A stretch of DNA of 64,000 nucleotides from the NCBI GenBank assembly GCA_017654935.2, contig CM065693.1, positions 58,144,646 to 58,208,645 on the forward strand, written 5' to 3'. A model generated the notes under the pieces. It was not told the DNA's origin, ran no database searches, and was given only the letters and a program-made list of their open reading frames with translations. Positions within the stretch are counted from its first letter, which is position 1; every line of letters begins with the position of its first letter. Shown here piece by piece: positions 56,093 to 64,000 of the stretch. The position numbers and the translations under genes were made by a program. The stretch comes from Phymorhynchus buccinoides (lineage: Eukaryota > Mollusca > Gastropoda > Neogastropoda > Raphitomidae).

Positions 56093-58585
56093 TCCCCCGC
56101 TCGATCCTGATCAGAGATCGGGAGAGGGAAATCGCGAACCCCGAGGAGAGTCTCGCACGCCCAGACAGACAAACTCACAGGAGAAGGCACACGCGCACAC
56201 CAGAAGTACAATACAAAACAAGACTATTTATTATAAGCAAGCACACACACACACTTACACAATTCAATACACTCAATGTTCAACAAATTATCTACACAAT
56301 TTACATGGCATTCAAAAGTTTGTCCAAAGAATAAACTAAAGCCGGCAACTTAACTGAATAACTAAAAGAGAGTTTGTAAGCAGAAACACAAAATTGAAGG
56401 GAAAAACGACGAAAGGGCAGACGAAGAAAAGAAGTCCAACAAAAACAGCAGAGCGTCCGAAGAAGAAGACAAAAGGGGAAAACAAAAGTCAGTAGAAAAA
56501 CTGCTCCCCCTCCTGGGGCAGGCTACAGCAGCAGAAACAAAAGAAGAGAGACGGCAGAGGTCGCCCACAGACTCCTCAACAGGAACGTCGAAGCCTGGCC
56601 CGAACGCACAGACAGGCCCACAGATCAGGCCTAACATCGGGGCCAGACAGAAAGGCGGGCGGCCTCCCACAGCCGGAAACGGAGAAAAGAGCGGTTGACC
56701 GGGCGGTCAACCAGGCAGCAACAGGTCAGGTCAGGTTCAGGCTCATCAGGATCAGGCTCAGGCAGGATCAGGATCAGGATCAGGATCAGGATCAGGATCA
56801 GGACTGTATGAAAAACCAAAACAAAAACCTAGTTTTGAACTCCCAGAGTAACAACAGTTTTGTGTTTACCCAAAAACTAATTCCCCAACAGTCCTCTTCA
56901 GGGATGTAAAAACCCACCCTCTTTAAACTTGGTTCTCTCCAAGAACCCCAAAACGCTGAACAACACTTTCTTTACAATCCTTTTCACACGACTCAGTCTA
57001 GGGGTAATATTTCATCAAAAAGGATTAACTAAAAGGTTTCACTTTTTCTGGAACAACAAGGCTTTCATACATTTAGAAAATTCTAGCCTTTCAAATACAA
57101 AAATTAACAATTACATTCTTCTGAAAATTTCACAGCTTTTCAGGTACAAGAATGGACACTTAAATTCTTCTGAAAATATCACATAGAACTTCACCACCAA
57201 AAATATGTCCCTTCATTATCATTTCTTCCAGAAGGCGGACGAACTACAGGCAAAGAATGTATTTCCCCAAAATGGCATTCACAATGTACTTCAAAAGGTC
57301 AAAAAGCCTTGAAAACACTAATTACACTTTCTCTCAAAAATAAAAACAGAAACGGGGATGAACGCTTTACAAAGCTCCTATCAGCATAGCTAGAAGCGCG
57401 ACTGGAATAACCCTCTGTTATCCAGCTCTCCGCAGAGTCTCTTAATACCTAATTAAGCTAGGACGATGACCGCGAGGCTAAACATAGGTCGCGAGGCTAA
57501 ACATATACCACAAGGCTAAACATAGGCCGCGAGGCTAAACATAGGCCGCGAGGCTAAACATATACCGCAACAAGGAATAATGCGCGCGCGTGCACGCATT
57601 TAGGATTCTGAATCTCTGTGAACTCAAATACGCTTTGCACCGAAAAACGATTTGCACGGCCTAAACACACAATGGCGAGCCAAAACATTGATTCAAAAAT
57701 ATGTGCCGAGTTCAAGTACCAAATTCTACGACCGGCAAAAACCTATCCAACTGACAAGTCATGACCCAGCCAGTCAGTTCCTTAGCCCCTTATGCAAAAA
57801 TCAAGAAAATAATAAGAAAAATGAACCAAAGAAAACGCACACAAATATACATGTTAGCAAACCTATAACTAGCTATTCTACATTGTTACGCGCGCGTTGT
57901 TGTACGAGTTTTAACGGGATTAATACTAATTTTATGCAGCTACTGACCAAACTTCCAAGTGGCGGAATGAAGAAGAAGAATCCTCCCCACAAGACAGTCG
58001 CAGCTCTGGTCTCGCCAAGGGCTCGGGGTAAGCGCGAGCAGGTGGAAGGGGTTCCGGACCGGCCACAGCTTTCTTCCAGGACTCCAGTGAACGCCAGGGA
58101 CGATGACGGGGAAGGGAAAACGATGAGAAACCAAATAAAAAGGGGGTGAAGATGGCGATGAGGATGAAGAGAAGAGATGATTTCAGCCGAAGCTCAACAG
58201 CTTCGCTATCCTCACGTCTAGGACTCGTGCAGGATAAACAATTGATAACAGGATCCTTCAGGGACGTGGCCCTCACCACACCTCAGCACTGGGCGGCCGT
58301 AGGTGGACAGAACGATGAAAAGGAGAAAGGATGAAGCGATGAAGCGATGTTGCTTAACTGAAGGAAAAATATGGAGTGACGTTTGACCGGTATAAAACTC
58401 ATGAAGTCGCCAGTTGAATGTGGAGTCTCGCGAGAGGTCAGAGCTAACACGGGTTGCACGGATTTCACAAGTAGGTTGTCTCGATTAGGTTCAAAGAAAA
58501 GGAAAGATCTCGGGGTCCTTTGCGATCGAGTGGTAGACTGTGCCTTTCTCTGTCTGTTCAGAAGAACAATGTCACAAACTCGTGA
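56093..58585 (-). repeat. 5' LTR of the gypsy-type element
   Basis: Nearly identical to 49741-52241. Differences seen: GTCTCGCAC vs GTCACGCAC, AATAAACT vs AATAGGCT, one extra A near 56472, two small changes near 56626-56638, the CAGGCT/CAGGAT array (56740-56805, different order and length), CAATTG vs CAGTTG, and GTTCAAAG vs GTGAAAAG. Its outer end reads CTCGTGA then GGGCC, so the terminal CA is lost. Confidence 0.9.
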
Positions 58586-58676
58586 GGGCCAGGGGTTATC
58601 AGGTATCTGATATGAAAGCGTTTCAAGAGACGATTTGCGGAGAAAAAAACCTGGGGGAGAGCACTTCATGAAAACA

Positions 58677-59038
58677 AGAGTTGCTTACCTCCATTACTCA
58701 GTCAAATGCCATAGCAGCAATGCAACAATGGCGTCGAAGATTGAAACCGCAGGATGCAAGTAAGCGACTTGCAAACATTTTTTAACAGAAAAATTAGGGG
58801 TAGCCAGTGCCACAAACTGATAAAACTTGAAAAATGTGACGTAAAAATATAAATGACATAATTTTTTAGAATGACGCACGTTGTTCTAAGTGCTATATGT
58901 CTGCTCAAACACACGAGTCGATAGGCTATGAGAGCTGATGGCAGAGTGACTTCCCCTGTTTGACCGATTGAATTAGACAATATCACTCCCACAAACCATG
59001 AAATTACTCCCCTTAATTATTTCCGAACAATTCCTATT
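58677..59038 (-). mobile_element. ~360-bp dispersed element, copy 2, abutting a splice donor
   Basis: Inverse of 41235-41596. Its AATAGGAATTG end lies six bases into intron 3 of gene B, directly after the donor hexamer GTTTGC of the TM5 exon. Confidence 0.7.
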
Positions 59039-59044
59039 GCAAAC

Positions 59045-59198
59045 CTCGATGATGATGGCGGTGTTGGAGACGCAGACGATAACCAGGGGGATCAGGCAAT
59101 ACAGGCACGTGTGAATCCAGGCCCAGATATTGTCCAAAAACCACTCATACTGCCGGTACGTTCCACATTTATTGAGTACGGCCCTTGTTTCTCCTTCT
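59045..59198 (-). CDS. GPCR gene B, exon 3 (extracellular loop 2, TM5)
   Basis: A 154-bp exon from acceptor TTTTTGGTACAG|A (AG at 59200-59199) to donor ATCGAG|GTTTGC (GT at 59044-59043), phases 2 in, 0 out. It encodes a loop-2 stretch (EGETRAVLNKCGTYRQ) with the cysteine expected to pair with TM3, and TM5 (WAWIHTCLYCLIPLVIVCV, SNTAIIIE). An internal AG at 59153 would give the wrong phase. The donor GTTTGC is weak, and the dispersed element at 58677-59038 begins immediately after it. Gene A's TM5 exon is the clear paralogue. Confidence 0.83.
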
Positions 59199-59710
59199 CT
59201 GTACCAAAAACTACAGTATCAAAACACGATGATCTAACAAAACCTTAAGTCTCATAGGTGCCAGTGGCCAATACCCCCCCCCCCCCCCCCCCCCCCCCCA
59301 CTAATCCCTCTATGGTCATTGGTAGGAATAATAAAGAAAAGCCCACAAAGACCTTGATTTAAATTGGAAAACGAAAACGAAAACTGAAAGTTTTACTCAT
59401 TGTTAGAGAAGTTATACTTACTTACATTAGGATTTCTTATTGTTACAGCATAACAGAATATATTGTGTAAGTATTTCTGTTTTAGTGAGGACTGTGCTCA
59501 CCTCTTCTCATTTAAAATCCAATGTGTTTTTACTGCACTTCTACAATCGGTGCACGTGATCCTCGTTGCATCTCCTAGTCATATATTTCAGTTGTGTCAC
59601 TTTTCATCTGATGGTCAAAATGATAGTCGAGTCATCTCTTACATAATAACCTTCAGTTTTGAAACTGCGATTTACCCACCGAGACAAACGTCAACAATGT
59701 CCATACTTAC
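59199..59710. other. Intron 2 of gene B with poly-C run
   Basis: A 512-bp intron with poly-C at 59274-59299. No other element is recognised. Confidence 0.7.
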
Positions 59711-59922
59711 TGACGATAGATTATGCCACGAGTGTATAAGTACTGGGAGTTGATGGTAAGCATGGCAACAATGATGATGGTCAGGACTACAAATGGCGTC
59801 CTTCTCGTGCAGTTTGTATTCACGTGGTGGGGCCGGTAGACAGCCGTGAGACGCTCAAAGGTCAAGGCCACCACAGTCCACACACTGGAGTAGACAGCCG
59901 TGTAGACCAGCCAGGAAGCAGC
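59711..59922 (-). CDS. GPCR gene B, exon 2 (TM3, intracellular loop 2, TM4)
   Basis: A 212-bp exon, the same length as in gene A, from acceptor CCTTCGTCAG|GCT (AG at 59924-59923) to donor CGTCA|GTAAGT (GT at 59710-59709), phases 0 and 2. It encodes TM3 (AASWLVYTAVYSSVWTVVA), LTFERLTAVYRPHHVN at the cytoplasmic face (ERL for DRY) and TM4 (FVVLTIIIVAMLTINSQ). The start of loop 2 follows (IIYRQ over the junction). The donor context is a single copy of the motif that is expanded 16-fold in gene A. The exon for the N-terminus and TM1-TM2 was not found to 64000. Confidence 0.87.
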
Positions 59923-60059
59923 CTGACGAAGGATACATTTTTATATCGTTTTCTTTTAGCAGAGGACCTACGGATGAAAAACTCATCAGAACTGGACACA
60001 CTTGACAAAAGCATGAAAGGTGACATGAGGTTTCCTTTCATTCCCAAAGACCAAGGTTA

Positions 60060-60536
60060 GATATGGAACCGACACTAATGGGCTTTAGTTTGTGCTCACG
60101 TGACGTGCGTACGCACAGCTTGAGGTGCATCTCATCTGGGTTTGGGCAAAATGTGAGCCTCTATAATTGCCAAAAAAGAATCATTTTATGCAGTATAGGT
60201 CTATCCTCTGACGTCGGAGCGTGACTGCCACCGTGGCAGGGTAATCAAAAACGGTCACACACGTAATGTTCTCATCCCTAGCTGGTGCGTGTATGCCTTA
60301 GTGTTCAAGTGCTTCGGATGTTGGGATGATCCCTGGAGTCTTTAAGCCAGGGTACGACCACTACAACAACATACAGTAGGTCTATGTGTTCTAATGGAAT
60401 CAACTTTGGGTGGACATGAATTGAATGTTTTTGTATAAAGTACTTAAAAAGAGCAAATCACTGATAAGGAAGCTGTGTTTCTCTTCATAGTCAGTCTTTG
60501 AAAATATATTTCTTCAAGTTAAAAACCACTTATCTG

Positions 60537-60538
<2 letters not shown>
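60060..60538. other. Intron 1 of gene B (presumed), with dispersed repeat 60195-60360
   Basis: 60195-60360 is a third copy of the repeat at 12370-12540 (AATGTTCTCATCC, AGCTGGTGCG, GTTGGGATGATCCCTGG). The rest is unassigned. Confidence 0.5.

Positions 60539-60583
<45 letters not shown>
60539..60583. repeat. (CA)n microsatellite
   Basis: About 22 uninterrupted CA units. Confidence 0.95.
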
Positions 60584-60585
<2 letters not shown>

Positions 60586-62029
60586 CACATTCACAAGCAC
60601 AGTCATATGCACAATGCACTCTCACATGCAATGGCTTGCACACACAGAGGCACAATTTTCAGGTTCATGAAGATATCTTTCTCTGCTTGCTGCTTTAGAC
60701 ATCAAACGCTACATTCTTTGAAAGACAACATGTGGAAAAAGCGAGCAAACACGTTTCTGCATGCAATAACAGAGCTGATTAATACATAAACTACAATTAA
60801 TTAAAAAAAAATTCATAATTATATATTTCGCTGTGAACAGCTTAAAAGTAATGAAAAGATTAATCAATATAATTTTGTTTTCTAATCTAAACTGTAATCC
60901 AACTTCACTTACAAAATGTAAATTAATATTTTACTTGGTGCTTTATTACATTACCTAACCCAGTCAAAGCGCATTCTTTTCATTCTTCTGTTCTGTGAGG
61001 GATAGAAAGACAATGATGCAGACAGATGCACAGACAGAAAAGAAAGCATAACCTCTTTGCTGAAGTAATAATATAATTAATGCCAAATAGATTTAGATTG
61101 AAAGTGAACATTGAATTACATTTGATATAACCTTTTGTTTTGTTCTACCTTGCAAACGAATTTACGTTTGATGAATCTTGTCACTACAATAACATTAATA
61201 ATATATTGCTTCCTTCTGTATGTGAAAATCTGTTTTGCCTGAGTTTAAAAAACAAATCATCAACATTTAAGGAACCCTCAACAATTTGTGACATTTTTCT
61301 GAAACCCTGTCCGTATTTGGGGATCTTCTATCATTTCCCTAGCTTTCTGTTTTTGATGATAGATTGTTTGATGTAGTATTACAAATAACCGCATAATTAT
61401 ATTCTAAACAAACTCATTATTTTGCCAGTTTCTTAGATTAATTGTGGGATAAAGAACCCAATGCAAACCTCATTTCCATCATTTGGTACAATACCACAGA
61501 CAATCAAAAAGGTGCAAAATTTAAAACACATGTATCATGCAAAACGTCTGTGTCGGTCTTCAAAAGTGATCTTTGAAAAGAATCCTGGATTTCAGGTTGA
61601 CCATCAACAACTTTCATTACGCTATTGTAAAGCTATCAGTAGCCTCAGCTCAGCGGCATTGCTGACTTATTTGTTCTTCTTCGTGCCCACGATGGATCCA
61701 AATGAATGACCCAAAAGAGCACGTGAACTTTTTAATCTTAATACGACACATCGGCAGATCTGATTTTGTTCCAAAAGATAGAGCAGTTTTGCTAGAGAAC
61801 GTTTGTGACATAGATACTTTTATGCACGGAAAAGAGTCCACATTCAGCATTCATTTTCAAAGGTTGTATTATTTGCTTGAACCACAGTGACATATCTTTA
61901 GTAGACGACCCATTCCCCTCCCCTCTCTCTTCTTTTAATTCCCAAACTCCCTCCAGCCCCCATCCCGTATGCAACAAACACAACCTGAAAAAGCACACAC
62001 ACATACACACAAATAAAATCAACAATTAA
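60584..62029. other. AT-rich sequence, possibly the decayed upstream part of a LINE
   Basis: Plus-strand frames at 61140-61376, 61461-61709 and 61702-61890 follow each other on the strand of the RNase H fragment at 62.1 kb. They could be remnants of the same polymerase, but I recognise no RT motif in them. Confidence 0.3.
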
Positions 62030-62500
62030 TGCTATCCCTCCCAATTCAAATATACATCTCGAGATGATAATTGAGATTATTCACATAATACACCTTTTGT
62101 CTATGAAAGGTATTACTATTACTTCTTGTTGGGTGCCTTCTCATTGTGGATTTGTTTCCAAAAAAAGACAGCTCGAAATAATAATGACAGTATCAATAAT
62201 GTTCCTTTAGATCTAACAGAATGTTTCTCAATTATAAACAAAACATAACTTGAAAACTTTATTAATGAATTCGGATTGTCAATATTATCATAATTGTGTT
62301 AAAAATAATGATGGGCTAAACGGAAAAGTACCATCAAACAGTCATGTGACTTATTCGTCCAGGGAAATTGGAAGTTTAATCCATAGACTACGCTTAAATT
62401 CGTTGAAAACAAAATACTGTATAAGGGTCAAATGTATGTGTGGTGAATCCATAAGTGTCAGTCATATTCGGATTCATTGTCCAAGAGCAAGAGAGCTTTT
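62030..62500 (+). pseudogene. LINE RNase H and C-terminal fragment
   Basis: 62060-62160 reads IIEIIHIIHLLSMKGITITS and CWVPSHCGFVSKK, the WVPSHxGI motif of LINE RNase H domains. After stops and a frame change, 62250-62500 reads REIGSLIHRLRLNSLKT, CMCGESISVSHIRIHCP and RAREL, the usual Cys-containing C-terminal end (C.CGE..t..Hi...CP). Broken by frameshifts. RNase H places it with I/Jockey-group LINEs that carry this domain, distinct from the L2-like copies. Confidence 0.65.
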
Positions 62501-63341
62501 TAAAGACCCATCACGTCACGTGTCAAAATCACGGTTTTCATAATAATAATAATAATTAGCATTTATAGCGCCTAATCTTAAAAAAGCCCAAAGCGCTTAC
62601 AATAATAAATGAATAAACAAGCAAGCAATATAAATAAAGAAACGACAAAAATATATTATACACACGCGCGCGCGCACGCACACACACGCCCTAAACACAG
62701 ACACAAGCACACACACACAAACACACACACGAACGCACCAAACGCGCACACACACACGCGCGCGCGCGCGCACACACGCAACACACACGCGCAAACAACA
62801 CGCATGCACACAAACACACGCGGATGGAAGGGGCACAGTACTTTGAAAAGAAATATAGCAGGCTATGATTTGAAAAGAGTAGCTTTGAGAGAAGACTTGA
62901 ATGAAGAAATGGAGTTGTCAGAACGGAGAGGTAAAGGGAGTCTATTCCAAGAAGAGGGGGCCTGGAAAGAGAAGGAGCGTTCGCCAAGGGTCTTGGTGCG
63001 GTAACGAGGGATCTGGAGGAGAGAAGTGTCAGAAGAGGAGCGTAACTGTCTAAGAGGTGTGTAAAGGTTCAGAAGATCAGCGAGATAAGAAGGAGCCAGA
63101 CCATTCAGGGATTTGTAACAGAGCAGAGAGAGCTTCTATTCGATACGCCTTCCGACAGGAAGACAGTGAAGAGATTCAAGCCTTGGGGTAGAGTGAGAGA
63201 ATTTGGAACACCTCAGTACAACGCGAGCAGCATTGTTCTGAATTTGTTTTCACGTGTTTTCCCTCTTATAGCTGGTAAAACATCTTAAGAAATCTTCCAA
63301 TCTTACGAGGGAATGTGACACGTGACGTGGCGGGTTTTTAA
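62500..63341. mobile_element. TTAA-flanked MITE interrupted by a LINE
   Basis: The first 40 bp (TTAAAGACCCATCACGTCAC) and the last 95 bp (to GTGACGTGGCGGGTTTTTAA) match the MITE at 26815-26943. Its middle is separated by 705 bp of LINE, flanked by GTTTTCA at 62534-62540 and 63246-63252. Confidence 0.85.
62541..63245 (-). mobile_element. 5'-truncated L2-type LINE inserted in the MITE, with 7-bp target duplication
   Basis: In minus orientation, 63245-62830 encodes the end of an RT C-terminal domain in broken form; it is the counterpart of the LHWLPI..FGERSFSFQAP region of the 24.4-kb LINE. A CA/CG-rich stretch follows (62660-62825). It ends with the stem GTAAGCGCTTTGGGC..GCGCTATAAATGC and an (ATT)n tail. 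Flanking GTTTTCA duplication proves insertion. The same subfamily left the 3' end at 13694-14010. Confidence 0.85.
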
Positions 63342-63522
63342 GAAATCTGGCATTGACTGTTTGTCTGATCGATCGACTCCATTATCCAGTATACTAAATA
63401 ATTAAAATATTATTGATTCAGTTTGTAGATGTTTATTAAGATATTAAGCAGTTCAATTGGTGTTTATCTTTAACATTGTTCATTGTTCGTTTTTTTTTTA
63501 AAGAGTAGGTTCGTCTCGTTTT

Positions 63523-63559
<37 letters not shown>

Positions 63560-64000
63560 AAAGGAGATCTAAGAATGTGTTGATATATTATTAATTATTC
63601 AATTAATTTTACACATTCACTCACAGACACACCACTCACACTTACCAACACCAAAATCACAGCTATATTAATATTTTGTCTGAATCACTTTTAGTGGAAG
63701 GACGTTGAACTGAAGAACACACAAACACAGACACAGACACACACACACTAATGTCTCCTATTCCTGGTATTACACTCGCACACAAAATTTGAAGTGATTC
63801 AATTGCAGAACTTCACGATGTATGAGAGAGTGAAGAAAAATAGAAATATGTCTGCTGCTCGGCAACATTTTATTTCCGGGGCATAATGTATGCACCAGTA
63901 TATTCTACTCGTAGCATTACACCCCTACACAAAATTTGAAGAGATTCTGACAAGCTGTTGGCGATATATCCTTAGGACCGGCAGAGCAAAGCAACAACCA
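63342..64000. other. Right edge: AT-rich sequence with a poly-G run
   Basis: Poly-G of about 33 at 63525-63558. A short imperfect duplication (CACAAAATTTGAAGTGATTC at 63780 and CACAAAATTTGAAGAGATTC at 63931) lies about 150 bp apart. No gene seen. Confidence 0.6.

Larger units (their letters stand above)
49741..58585 (-). mobile_element. Ty3/gypsy-type LTR retrotransposon, internally deleted, with 2.5-kb LTRs
   Basis: Two direct repeats of about 2.5 kb (49741-52241 and 56093-58585) enclose 3.85 kb coding on the minus strand. The LTR tips form TGTCACGA..TCGTGACA at the left copy. The internal part has gag, protease, a scrap of integrase and a scrap of RT, in that order; catalytic IN, RT and RNase H are missing. 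By eye the LTRs differ at only about eight places outside a CAGGCT/CAGGAT minisatellite, so insertion was recent. There is no target-site duplication (CTGGT left, GGGCC right), and the right LTR lacks its last two bases. It lies in intron 3 of gene B in the same orientation. Confidence 0.9.

Noticed and set aside
61140..61376. TM1-TM2 exon of gene B at a TTGCAAG|GT-like site on the minus strand
   Set aside because: A possible donor (TTTGCAAG|GTAGAA) exists, but the upstream minus-strand frame has stops and no GN or LAxxD membrane motifs.

Overview
The window is nuclear DNA of an animal. It has spliced genes with canonical GT/AG sites, many LINEs, tRNA-derived SINEs and MITEs, CA/GT microsatellites and long poly-C/poly-G runs. 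The receptor family and repeat style suggest a lophotrochozoan, most likely a gastropod mollusc; that is inference. Nothing here is bacterial or an operon.

The only host genes I can support are two tandem paralogues of a rhodopsin-class, FMRFamide-receptor-like peptide GPCR, both on the minus strand. Gene B is upstream (59.9 kb down to 40.7 kb). Five exons are visible: TM3-TM4 59922-59711, TM5 59198-59045, TM6 48064-47846, TM7 45970-45816 and a C-terminal tail 41051-40706. Their splice phases agree throughout (0, 2, 0, 0, 2). Its TM1-TM2 exon was not found and probably lies beyond the right edge. Gene A follows: TM1-TM2 6650-6345, TM3-TM4 3008-2797 and TM5 669-522; the rest lies beyond the left edge. 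Matching exons of A and B share splice phases, and both TM3-TM4 exons are exactly 212 bp.

Gene A has two minisatellites grown from its own exon-intron boundaries. About sixteen 48-bp units (2040-2810) repeat the 3' end of the TM3-TM4 exon with its splice donor. Five 107-bp units (72-606) do the same for the TM5 exon.

Between the genes lies a very large inverted repeat (8854-37856). Its arms are about 13 kb, they share no intact gene, and the unpaired spacer is about 640 bp. Both outer edges coincide with the tip of a decayed PIF/Harbinger-like transposon. The arms differ by a LINE insertion (right only), a 1.8-kb block (right only), an 845-bp block (left only) and repeat copy numbers. It is either an aged palindromic duplication or two haplotypes joined head to head in assembly.

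Gene B's introns are packed with elements. These include a young 8.8-kb Ty3/gypsy-type LTR element with 2.5-kb LTRs, a SCAN-like gag and a gutted pol (49741-58585), several fold-back elements, and tandem arrays of 41, 86 and 97 bp. L2/CR1-type LINE 3' ends with (ATT)n-like tails recur at 5.8, 13.7, 24.4, 42.6, 47.1 and 62.5 kb.
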